Origin: Moraxellaceae bacterium
GTDB lineage: Bacteria; Pseudomonadota; Gammaproteobacteria; Pseudomonadales; Moraxellaceae
DNA: 50,369 bases
NCBI GenBank assembly: GCA_020697295.1
Contig: JAJFBF010000023.1
Coordinates: forward strand, 1-50,369
Direction: 5' to 3'
Position 1 is the first letter of the stretch, and every line of letters begins with the position of its first letter. Below the pieces are notes generated by a model. It was not told the origin of the DNA. It saw nothing but the letters and a program-made list of their open reading frames with translations, and made no database searches. Both the position numbers and the translations under genes were made by a program. Positions 8,805 through 16,222 of this stretch are shown here, in pieces.

Positions 8805-9614
8805 ATGAGCACCGCTGCAAACCCCAATGCGATTCACACTCATATCTGGAATGAATCGCCGGAGCCGGACAACGCCTTCGCCGCGCGCACCGCCTATTGC
8901 GGCGGCTACGACGTCTACGGCGAGCTGCTTGGCCGCGCGCGCTGGGTGGACATGCTGTACCTGCTGTTTCGTGGCGAGGCGCCTTCGGTGGCGCAGGCCG
9001 ACCTGCTGGAAGCGCTGGCGGTGGCGCTGGCCAATCCCGGTCCGCGCGACGCCTCGGTACATGCCGCCATGAGTGGGGGAGTGGGTGGCTCCACAGCGGC
9101 CAGCTGCCTGATGGCGGCGCTGGCCGTCGGTGCCGGCCAGTTGGCCGGCGGACGTGAAGTGTTTCTGGCCATGCAGGCCTGGGTGGCCTGCAGCACCGAC
9201 CTGTCCGCCTGGCAGCAGCGCCTGGCCACGGCGCCGGCGGGCAATGCCGGCAGTGCCTGGCCGACGCCGGAGCATCCTCCGGGCTTCGATCCCCATGGCG
9301 TCAGTACGGCGACGCCGGTGCGGCAAACCCTGGCCTGTTGCGCCCGCCTGGGCCCGGGGCCATGCCTGCCCTGGCTGGCAGCGCAGCGGCCGCTGCTGGA
9401 GGTCGCGGCGGGCTGCCCGCTCGCGCTCGCCGGCGTGGCCGCGGCCGCCTTCACTGATCTCGGATTGACGCCGGAGCAGGGTGAAATGCTGCACTTGCTG
9501 CTGCGCCTGCCGGGCGCCGCCGCCCACGCCCTGGAGCAGCGCCAGCAGGGCTACAAGCAATTCCCGTTTGGCAGCGTGACGCTGGAAGACGCTTCGCGCG
9601 AGGCCGCGTCATGA
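8805..9614 (+). CDS. Citrate synthase-superfamily protein (citryl-CoA lyase-like), first of a pair
   Basis: A 269-residue protein. DNAFAARTAYCGGYDVYGEL and MLYLLFRGEAPSVAQADLLE match the start of citrate synthase-like proteins (the GYDV..L and YLL..GE.P pattern), and PGAAAHALEQRQQGYKQFPF matches the region near the end of short citrate synthase/citryl-CoA lyase proteins. The active-site loop that usually reads GFGHP appears as GFDPH (residues 160-164), and the usual catalytic Asp region reads CPLALAGVAAAAF, with no Asp where expected. Aligned by eye, so these replacements need checking. AGGAG precedes the ATG at 8805; the 196 bp before it separate the gene from the SDR. The last bases overlap the second citrate-synthase-like gene by 4 (ATGA), so the two are translationally coupled and probably form a complex. 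Confidence 0.72.
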   Translation: MSTAANPNAIHTHIWNESPEPDNAFAARTAYCGGYDVYGELLGRARWVDMLYLLFRGEAPSVAQADLLEALAVALANPGPRDASVHAAMSGGVGGSTAASCLMAALAVGAGQLAGGREVFLAMQAWVACSTDLSAWQQRLATAPAGNAGSAWPTPEHPPGFDPHGVSTATPVRQTLACCARLGPGPCLPWLAAQRPLLEVAAGCPLALAGVAAAAFTDLGLTPEQGEMLHLLLRLPGAAAHALEQRQQGYKQFPFGSVTLEDASREAAS

Positions 9615-10468
9615 GCGCCTCGTCCAGAGGGCCGGCATTGCTGCAGGCGCACGCCGGCGTTCTCAGGAGCCGCATGGGCGCCTGCTTTCCCGGCAGCCAC
9701 GCCATCTTTCGCGGCCAGAACCTGCACACCGAGCTCCAGGACATGGGCTGGATCGAGCTGCACCTGTTCAGCATCACCGGCCGGCGCTTCCCGGCGGCGC
9801 AGCGCCGGTTGCTGGAGGCGGTCTGGACCTGCACCAGCTATCCCGACGTGCGCATCTGGAACAACCGCGTGGCGGGCCTGGCCGGTAGCAGCCGCAGCAC
9901 TGGCACCCTGGGTCTCGCCGCCGCCATGGCGGTCTCGGAGGCGGCCATTTACGGACGCGGTATCGAGATCCGCGCCACCGATTTCCTGATCCGCACGCAG
10001 CGGGCGCTGGCGGCGGGTGGCGCTCTCGAAGACTGCATCCTGGCCGAGATGGCGGCCCACCGCAGCATTGCCGGCTACGGACGTCCCGTCACCAATGGCG
10101 ACGAGCGCATTCCGCACATTCTGGCCCTGGCCCGGGAGCTGGACCTGGACCAGGGCCCGCACCTGCGCCTGGCCTTCGCCATCGACGACTACCTGCGCGC
10201 CAGCCGCTGGCAAAAGTGCATCAACTACGGCGCGGTGGTGACGGCGCTGGCGGCCGACATCGGTCTCTCCCCGCGGGAGTTTTATCTGTTCATGTTCCCC
10301 ACCTTCCTGGCCGGCATGACCCCCTGCTACCTGGAGGCCACGGAGCGGCCGGAAGGCACGCTGTATGCTGCGCCCTGCAGTGATATTGCCTATGCGGGGC
10401 CGGAGCCCCGCCCCTGGCGGCCGGAGCGGGAGGACAGTGGCGAGGGGATGGACAGGCGGAAGCGCTAG
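9611..10468 (+). CDS. Citrate synthase-superfamily protein, second of a pair
   Basis: A 285-residue protein starting in the ATGA overlap with its partner. DCILAEMAAHRSIAGYGRPV followed by NGDERIPHI corresponds to the citrate synthase core (GFGHPV..DPRI), and TPCYLEATERPEGTL with DIAYAGPEPR corresponds to the C-terminal AH..EQ and RP...Y.GP.PR region. The position of the catalytic histidine in GFGHP is Arg158 here, and the catalytic Asp position reads KCINYGAV (Asn205). By eye, therefore, it lacks two canonical residues. It could be a citryl-CoA lyase relative with different chemistry, a CoA-thioester-binding partner of the first protein, or a non-enzymatic subunit. I see no terminator with a T tract directly after it; 311 bases of non-coding sequence follow. 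Confidence 0.72.
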   Translation: MSASSRGPALLQAHAGVLRSRMGACFPGSHAIFRGQNLHTELQDMGWIELHLFSITGRRFPAAQRRLLEAVWTCTSYPDVRIWNNRVAGLAGSSRSTGTLGLAAAMAVSEAAIYGRGIEIRATDFLIRTQRALAAGGALEDCILAEMAAHRSIAGYGRPVTNGDERIPHILALARELDLDQGPHLRLAFAIDDYLRASRWQKCINYGAVVTALAADIGLSPREFYLFMFPTFLAGMTPCYLEATERPEGTLYAAPCSDIAYAGPEPRPWRPEREDSGEGMDRRKR

Positions 10469-10779
10469 GACGGTTCGTCCGGAAGGGGCACGATTTCAGC
10501 GGGAGGCTCCCGGATCAAAGGCTTTTGCATGATGTCTGTAATGGATTACGGCCCTTGTCCGGGTAACATAGATGTGTCCCTGAAGCAGGGTAAACAAGAT
10601 CAGGGCGCTGCATGCGGCGCTCCTGCAGGCCCCGGCCCCCGCCGGATAATTTCTCCCTTGCGCGACACCGGTTGTCCGGCCTTTTGCGGTCGTTTCGGTT
10701 TTGTGTGGAGCGTCAGTGTGACCGCCTCAGGGCGGACACCTCAGGGATCAGGCTGGTCTGACCGGCCTTCATCAGGGAT
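10469..10779. other. Leader region upstream of the TonB receptor
   Basis: 311 bases without a supported gene. It contains a CCGCC/GGCGG hairpin (10722-10735) and a near-perfect 17-base palindrome GGCTGGTCTGACCGGCC (10751-10767) ending 12 bases before the TonB-receptor ATG, a possible operator or translational control site. I looked for the conserved boxes of a cobalamin or TPP riboswitch and did not find them. Confidence 0.5.
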
Positions 10780-12876
10780 ATGAAATTCACAATGCGGTCG
10801 ATGTCCCACGGTTCACTCATGCTGTCGCTGGCCCTGGTCCTGTCCGGAGGCGCCACTGCCGCGCCCTCCGATGAGGAGGACCTGACCCTGGCCTACGGCG
10901 ACCAGCCCACAGTCACCATCGCCACCGGCCGTCAGCAGGCTCTCAGCCGTGCCCCGGCCGTGGCCACCGTCATCACCGCGCGCGATATCGAGGCCATGGG
11001 CGCCACTGAGCTGGACCAGGTGCTGGAGAGCGTGGCCGGCCTGCATGTCTCGGTCTCGTCATTTGCCTACACGCCGATCTACAGCATCCGCGGCATCTTC
11101 ACCGCCTACAATCCCCATGTGCTGATGCTGGTCAACGGCCTCCCCGTGACCACGGCCTTTCTGGGTAACCGGGGGGCGGGCTGGGGCGGCCTGCCGCTGG
11201 AGAATGTGGCGCGCGTCGAGGTCATCCGCGGGCCGGGATCGGCCCTGTACGGAGCCGAGGCCTTTTCGGGCGTAATCAATGTCGTGACCAAGACGGCGGA
11301 TGAGGCCAGGGGCACGGAGCTGGGCGTGCGCGCCGGCAGTTTCAGGAGCCGCGACGCCTGGGTGCAGCACGGCAGCCGCCACGGCGAGCTGGCGACGGCC
11401 GTCTACCTGCGCAGCGGGCGCACGGACGGGCAGAAGCGCATCATCGAGAGCGACTTGCAAACCCTGATCAATCCGTCGATCTCGCTGGCACCCGGACCGC
11501 TCAGCCTGTCCCGCGAGGCGGTGGATGCCCGGGCCGATGTGTCCTTTCGCGAGTGGCGCCTGCGCAGCGCCTACCAGGAGCGCGAAGTCGGCGCCGGTAC
11601 CGGCCTGGCGGAAAGCCTGGATCCCTACAGCCGCTTCCCCACGACCCGTTTCTACGTTGACCTGACCTACCGCAGCGCCAGCCTGGCGCCGAACTGGGAC
11701 GTGTCCGCGGACCTCGACTTCTTCGATGTCCGGGAAAAGCCCAGTGACACGCCCTTCATGCTGTTCCCGCCCGGGGCGAACTTCGGCCTCGGCGCCTTTC
11801 CCGACGGCGTCCTCGGCAATCCGGGGCGCGCCGAGCGTCATGGCCACGCCGGTGTTTCCGCCTTCTACACGGGCCTCGCCCGGCACCAGATGCGCATCGG
11901 CAGCGGTTACCGGCTGGAGGACCTGTACCGGACCACCGAGGTCAAGAATTTCCGCCTGGCGCCGGCCCCGCAGCCACTGCCGGGGGGCATGGTCGACGTC
12001 ACCGGCACGCCGGATATTTACCTGACCCCGCACCGGCGCGAACTCACCTATGTCTTTGCCCAGGACGAATGGACCCTGGCGGAGGACTGGGTGCTCACCA
12101 CCGGCCTGCGCTACGACCACTATTCGGATTTCGGCGATACCACCAACCCGCGCCTGGCCCTGGTCTGGAATCCGGCCTACAACCTCGTGATCAAGGCCTT
12201 GCATGGCCGTGCCTTTCGCGCCCCGTCCTTCACCGAGCAGTTCAGCATCAACAACCCGGTCACGATCGGGAATCCCGGCCTCCAGCCCGAGACCATCGCC
12301 ACCAGCGAGCTGGCGTTTTCCTGGCAGCCGACCAGCACGGTGCAATCCAGCCTGAGCCTGTTCGAATACGATATGCGGGACATCATCCGCTTCACCCCCA
12401 ATGCCGTACCCTCGACCGGCGCCACCGCACAGAATGTCGGCCGCCAGACCGGGCATGGCCTCGAACTGGAGGGCAGTTGGGCGGCGACCCGCGAGCTGCG
12501 GCTGACCGGCCACCTGTCACTGCAGCGCTCCATCGACGAGGCCACCGGGCAGGATGCCGGGCTGGCCCCGCGCCAGCGTGTGTTTGTGCGCTCCGACTGG
12601 CGTTTTGCGCCCCGCTGGCAATGCGGCAGCGCCGTCAATCACGTCGCGGATCGCCGGCGCCAGCCGGGCGATGCCCGTCGGCCAGTGGACGACTACACGA
12701 CGCTCGATGTGTCCTTGCGCCGGGAGAAGCTCTTCGGTCATGCCGACATAAGTGTCCAGTTGCAGAACCTGTTCGACAGTGACGCCCGGGAGCCATCACT
12801 GGCGCCAGGCAATATTCCCAATGATCTGCCGCTGCCCGGGCGCACCTTCCATGTCCAGCTGCAGTACCGCCACTAG
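10780..12876 (+). CDS. TonB-dependent outer-membrane receptor
   Basis: A 698-residue protein with an N-terminal signal peptide (MKFTMRSMSHGSLMLSLALVLSGGATAA, cleavage near residue 28). The plug domain spans about 45-170 (PAVATVITARDIEAMGATEL, SIRGIFTAYNPHVLMLVNGL, RVEVIRGPGSALYGAEAFSG, VINVVTK); the rest is a 22-strand barrel with a RAFRAPSFTEQFS motif and the final strand TFHVQLQYRH. Such receptors import large or scarce ligands (siderophores, cobalamin, metals, glycans) using ExbBD-TonB energy; the ligand is not predictable. It ends just before a periplasmic ABC_sub_bind-type protein and a hybrid kinase, all on one strand, which suggests a joint uptake and sensing unit. There is no N-terminal signalling domain of the FecA/FpvA type, so signalling would not use an anti-sigma factor. 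Confidence 0.9.
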   Translation: MKFTMRSMSHGSLMLSLALVLSGGATAAPSDEEDLTLAYGDQPTVTIATGRQQALSRAPAVATVITARDIEAMGATELDQVLESVAGLHVSVSSFAYTPIYSIRGIFTAYNPHVLMLVNGLPVTTAFLGNRGAGWGGLPLENVARVEVIRGPGSALYGAEAFSGVINVVTKTADEARGTELGVRAGSFRSRDAWVQHGSRHGELATAVYLRSGRTDGQKRIIESDLQTLINPSISLAPGPLSLSREAVDARADVSFREWRLRSAYQEREVGAGTGLAESLDPYSRFPTTRFYVDLTYRSASLAPNWDVSADLDFFDVREKPSDTPFMLFPPGANFGLGAFPDGVLGNPGRAERHGHAGVSAFYTGLARHQMRIGSGYRLEDLYRTTEVKNFRLAPAPQPLPGGMVDVTGTPDIYLTPHRRELTYVFAQDEWTLAEDWVLTTGLRYDHYSDFGDTTNPRLALVWNPAYNLVIKALHGRAFRAPSFTEQFSINNPVTIGNPGLQPETIATSELAFSWQPTSTVQSSLSLFEYDMRDIIRFTPNAVPSTGATAQNVGRQTGHGLELEGSWAATRELRLTGHLSLQRSIDEATGQDAGLAPRQRVFVRSDWRFAPRWQCGSAVNHVADRRRQPGDARRPVDDYTTLDVSLRREKLFGHADISVQLQNLFDSDAREPSLAPGNIPNDLPLPGRTFHVQLQYRH

Positions 12877-12886
12877 GCGGCCGGCA

Positions 12887-13963
12887 GTGCCCCCACGGCC
12901 TTGCCGGCGTTACGGCCTTGCCGGCTGGGGAGCGCTCTTCCTGCTGATGCTGGCGGCGCTGCCGGTCCGGGCCGAGCGCCTGGCGCGGGCCGCGCCTGCG
13001 GACGCCAGCCGGGAACGGCCTGGCCTCGTGGCCGCCGCACGCGACCGCGCGGGCCCGGTGCGGCTGGCGGCCGCGGATGCCTCCTCCCCCGCATCGGTGC
13101 CCGGGAGCGGTATTGCCGTGCTTTACCCGGATCTGGGCGAGCCTTATCGAGAAGTCTTCAATACCCTTATCGCGGGCGTGGTGGAGCAGGCCGGTGCGGC
13201 AGTGCGGCGCTATCCGCTGCGGTCGGACCAGGATAGCGCCGGGCTTCAGGCACAGTTGCGACGCGCCGGGGTTCGGGTGGTGATTGCGCTCGGTCGCCAG
13301 GGACTCAAGGCGGCCGCCTCACTTGATCGCGATTTTCCCGTGGTGCTGGGAGGCATCGTTGCCGTGCCGGAAGGAGAGCGCCGCTATACCGGCATCAGCC
13401 TGACGCCGGATCCGGCGATGCTGTTTTCGCACTTGAAAGGCCTGCTGCCCGGTGTCCGCCGTATCATCGTCGTCTACAACCCGAACTATAACGACTGGTT
13501 GCTGACGCTGGCCCGTTCCGCCGCCCGCGCGCAGGGCCTTGAGCTGGTGGCGCACGAGGCCCGGGATACGGCCACGGCGGCCCGCCTCTACAAGGAGCTC
13601 ATCGTCGAGACCGGCAAGCGCGATGCAGTCTGGTTGCCGCAGGACTCCACCACCGTGGACGAGGACACCATCCTGCCGCTGGTGCTGCGCCAGGCCTGGC
13701 AACACCGAGTGCCGGTCTTTTCCAGCAGCTTCCTGCACGTGAAGAAAGGGGCACTGTTCGCCCTCTACCCCGATAACCGCCAGCTCGGCCGCGCGCTGGC
13801 GCACACGGCCAACGACATGCTGGCCGGCGAGCCGGTACCCCCGGGCATGTTGCCACTCCAGGCGGTGCTGTCGGCCCTCAATGTGCGCACGGCCAGCCAT
13901 CTGGGCTTGAACCTTGATTACCAGCAGCAACGCCGGTTCGATTTTGTTTTTCCGGAGCCTTGA
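12887..13963 (+). CDS. Periplasmic ABC-type substrate-binding protein (ABC_sub_bind family), no permease nearby
   Basis: About 358 residues: signal peptide (GLAGWGALFLLMLAALPVRA), a variable stretch, then a two-lobe periplasmic binding fold: IAVLYPDLGEPYREVFNTLI, VRVVIALGRQGLKAAAS, YTGISLTPDPAMLFSHLKGL, IIVVYNPNYNDWLLTLA, VPVFSSSFLHVKKGALFALY, and LNLDYQQQRRFDFVFPEP. This matches the ABC_sub_bind family, often linked to signalling rather than transport. I chose the GTG at 12887, 11 bases after the TonB-receptor stop, because AGGCGG lies 6 bases before it; ATG at 12851 is an alternative that overlaps the receptor gene by 26 bases. Its stop overlaps the kinase start (TGATG). With no permease or ATPase gene nearby, it most likely presents a ligand to the kinase (inference). 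Confidence 0.8.
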   Translation: MPPRPCRRYGLAGWGALFLLMLAALPVRAERLARAAPADASRERPGLVAAARDRAGPVRLAAADASSPASVPGSGIAVLYPDLGEPYREVFNTLIAGVVEQAGAAVRRYPLRSDQDSAGLQAQLRRAGVRVVIALGRQGLKAAASLDRDFPVVLGGIVAVPEGERRYTGISLTPDPAMLFSHLKGLLPGVRRIIVVYNPNYNDWLLTLARSAARAQGLELVAHEARDTATAARLYKELIVETGKRDAVWLPQDSTTVDEDTILPLVLRQAWQHRVPVFSSSFLHVKKGALFALYPDNRQLGRALAHTANDMLAGEPVPPGMLPLQAVLSALNVRTASHLGLNLDYQQQRRFDFVFPEP

Positions 13964-16038
13964 TGAAGTCCGTGCCTCCTGCCCCCTCTTCTGCTCCGCT
14001 TCCGCCCCGGAAGGCACGCCTCAAGACGTGCTTCTTTCCGTTACTCCGGGGCCTAGGGCTGCCGTTCCGCTTTTTTCGCCGCACCCATTTCCACCGCCAG
14101 CTCACGCTCATCGTCACGGTCGCGATCCTCTTGCTGGCGCTTTTCTCCGCCCTGCTGAACTCCTGGACGGCAAGCCTGCGTACCCAGGAATACCTGGTGC
14201 GGCAGGGCTTGCAGATCACCGATGGCCTTGCGCGCCGGAGCACCCTGGCGCTGCTCTATCACGCGCCCGAAAACGCCGAGAATGAGGTGGACGCGACACT
14301 GGCTTTTCCGGATGTGCGCTATGTGGAAATTCTGGACGCCAGCCGCCGCACCCTGGTCGCCCGTCTCAAGCCCGCCACGCCCGGCTATGCGCCACCGTCC
14401 TGGCGTCATGCAGTCATCACCGGCCCGGATCACGCTACATTGGCTTGGGAGAACGAGGAGGAGTGGGGCTTTATCGCCCCGGCCTATGCCGGGCGGGAGG
14501 AAGCCTCGCCCTTTGATTTGCAGGAGCGCAAACCGCAGTTGCTCGGCTATGTGCTGGTAGTGGTCGGCAAGGCCAGCATGCACGAACTCGCGGCCTCGCT
14601 GCGAAGGGTCAATATGGGGCTGACGCTTTCCTTTGCAGTGCTCCTGCTGGGGGGGCTGGGGCTACTGGTACAGCGCCTGATCCGTCCGTTGAATTCACTA
14701 TCATTGCTGATGCGGCGTGCCGAGGCGGGGCATTCGGGATTGCGCGCTCCCTTGTCGGGTCCGCGAGACATTACCGACATGGCTACCGCCTTCAACAAGA
14801 TGATGACGGTGCTGGAGGAGCGCGAGGCAGAGCTGCAGCACTCGCGCGACCGGGCCCTGCATACCGCGCAATTGAAAGCCCAGTTCGCCGCCACGGTCAG
14901 CCATGAGGTGCGTACGCCACTGAACGGGGTCGTGGGCATGCTGGACCTGCTGCGGGATATGCCGCTGGAAAAGCCCGCGCGCGAATGTGTGGATGTGGCC
15001 TGGAATTCCGCGCATTCGCTCATGGAGCTGATCAACGGAATTCTCGATTTTTCCAAGCTGGAAGCGGGCAAGCTGGAGCTGGAGGAGATCAACTTCGACC
15101 TCCACGAACTGGTGGCAAGTGTGCTGGAGCTGCTCGCGCGGCAAGCCACGCAGAGAGGGTTGGAGCTGGGCTATCAGCCGGAGCCCGGCCTGCCGGCCCG
15201 GGTGCGCGGTGACTCCCTGCGTGTGCGGCAGGTGCTCATCAACCTCATGAGCAACGCCGTGAAGTTCACGGAGCAGGGCGAGGTGACGGTGCGCTTGTCC
15301 TTCGTTGCCACGGACCAGGGGCGCGGCCGGTTGCGCATCGAAGTCATCGATACCGGCATCGGCATGGACGACGCCACCGTGCGGCATGTGTTCGACTCCT
15401 TTGCCCAGGCGGATCCCTCCACTACGCGCAAATATGGCGGTACCGGCCTGGGCCTGACCATCAGCAAGCACCTGGTCGACCTGATGCGCGGCGAGATCGG
15501 CGTCAGCAGCGAGCCCGGCCGCGGAAGCACCTTCTGGTTTACTGTTCCGGTCGAGGTCGTTGACGCGCCGGCAGCTGCGGTGGCGCCGGTGCCGGAGGAG
15601 CGGCTCCAGGCACCCGTCCCGGGTGGGCGCGTGTGCCGCGTGCTGGTGGTCGAGGACAATCGCATCAACCAGATGGTGGCGGGGGCCATGCTGGCGAAAA
15701 TCGGTTGCCACTGCGAGTTCGCTGACAACGGGGCGGCCGCCGTGGATGCCGTGCGCCAGGACCGCTTCGACCTCATTCTCATGGACTGCAATATGCCGGA
15801 GATGGATGGCTATGCGGCAACCCGGCATATTCGCTGGATGGAGCAGGAAGAGCGTCGCACTCCCACGCCCATCGTGGCGATGACGGCCAATGCCCAGTCG
15901 GGTGACGAGGAGCTTTGCCGGGCCGCGGGCATGGATGATTACCTCGCGAAGCCGGTGACGTTGCTCAAGCTGCGCGAGAAAGTCGACACCTGGCGGAGCG
16001 GCGACTGGACGGCGGCGCCGGACGAGCGTCGGGAATAG
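13963..16038 (+). CDS. Hybrid sensor histidine kinase with receiver domain
   Basis: A 691-residue inner-membrane protein. Transmembrane helix 1 is about 46-68, a periplasmic sensor domain about 69-215, transmembrane helix 2 about 218-238, HAMP to about 290, HisKA with H314 (FAATVSHEVRTPLNGVVGML), an ATPase domain with N-box LINLMSNAVKF, G1 VIDTGIGMD and G2 YGGTGLGLTISK, then a receiver domain with phosphate-accepting D608 (DLILMDCNMPEMDGYAA). There is no HPt domain, so a separate phosphotransfer protein and output regulator must be elsewhere in the genome. The start overlaps the stop of the binding-protein gene (TGATG, with GGAG before it), so the two are coupled. The likely stimulus is ligand bound by that protein (inference). 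A hairpin terminator follows at 16099. Confidence 0.92.
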   Translation: MKSVPPAPSSAPLPPRKARLKTCFFPLLRGLGLPFRFFRRTHFHRQLTLIVTVAILLLALFSALLNSWTASLRTQEYLVRQGLQITDGLARRSTLALLYHAPENAENEVDATLAFPDVRYVEILDASRRTLVARLKPATPGYAPPSWRHAVITGPDHATLAWENEEEWGFIAPAYAGREEASPFDLQERKPQLLGYVLVVVGKASMHELAASLRRVNMGLTLSFAVLLLGGLGLLVQRLIRPLNSLSLLMRRAEAGHSGLRAPLSGPRDITDMATAFNKMMTVLEEREAELQHSRDRALHTAQLKAQFAATVSHEVRTPLNGVVGMLDLLRDMPLEKPARECVDVAWNSAHSLMELINGILDFSKLEAGKLELEEINFDLHELVASVLELLARQATQRGLELGYQPEPGLPARVRGDSLRVRQVLINLMSNAVKFTEQGEVTVRLSFVATDQGRGRLRIEVIDTGIGMDDATVRHVFDSFAQADPSTTRKYGGTGLGLTISKHLVDLMRGEIGVSSEPGRGSTFWFTVPVEVVDAPAAAVAPVPEERLQAPVPGGRVCRVLVVEDNRINQMVAGAMLAKIGCHCEFADNGAAAVDAVRQDRFDLILMDCNMPEMDGYAATRHIRWMEQEERRTPTPIVAMTANAQSGDEELCRAAGMDDYLAKPVTLLKLREKVDTWRSGDWTAAPDERRE

Positions 16039-16098
16039 CACGTCCCGCACCATCCCGGCGCGTGCACCAGCACCGGGCAAGACCCCCGCACCGATAGC

Positions 16099-16120
16099 AG
16101 GCGGCTTCCGGGCCGCCTTT
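16099..16120 (+). terminator. Intrinsic terminator after the sensor kinase
   Basis: Perfect 7-bp stem AGGCGGC/GCCGCCT with a six-base loop, followed by TTT, 61 bases after the kinase stop codon. The T tract is short, so strength is uncertain. Confidence 0.55.
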
Positions 16121-16222
16121 CGCCCCTGGCCCGCGCTTCCGGGCCGCCGCGCCCCGGCTGGCGCAACTCTTGCTCTGTCTCCTCCATTCAGCCTGCCGTC
16201 ACATGCGGCTTTGGAGGCCCTG

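Noticed and set aside
10469..10779. Cobalamin or TPP riboswitch upstream of the TonB receptor
   Set aside because: The conserved boxes of these riboswitches are missing; only a short GC hairpin and a near-palindrome are present.
10529..10783. Small 84-residue open frame before the TonB receptor
   Set aside because: No ribosome site or family; it overlaps the receptor start and is Gly/Pro/Cys-rich as expected for random GC-rich DNA.
11059..12513. Antisense open frame within the TonB receptor gene
   Set aside because: The sense strand encodes plug and barrel motifs; the antisense frame has no recognisable domain.
16211..16222. TTG start for the DUF2126 protein
   Set aside because: GTG at 16223 has GGAGG at the right distance and matches the family start.
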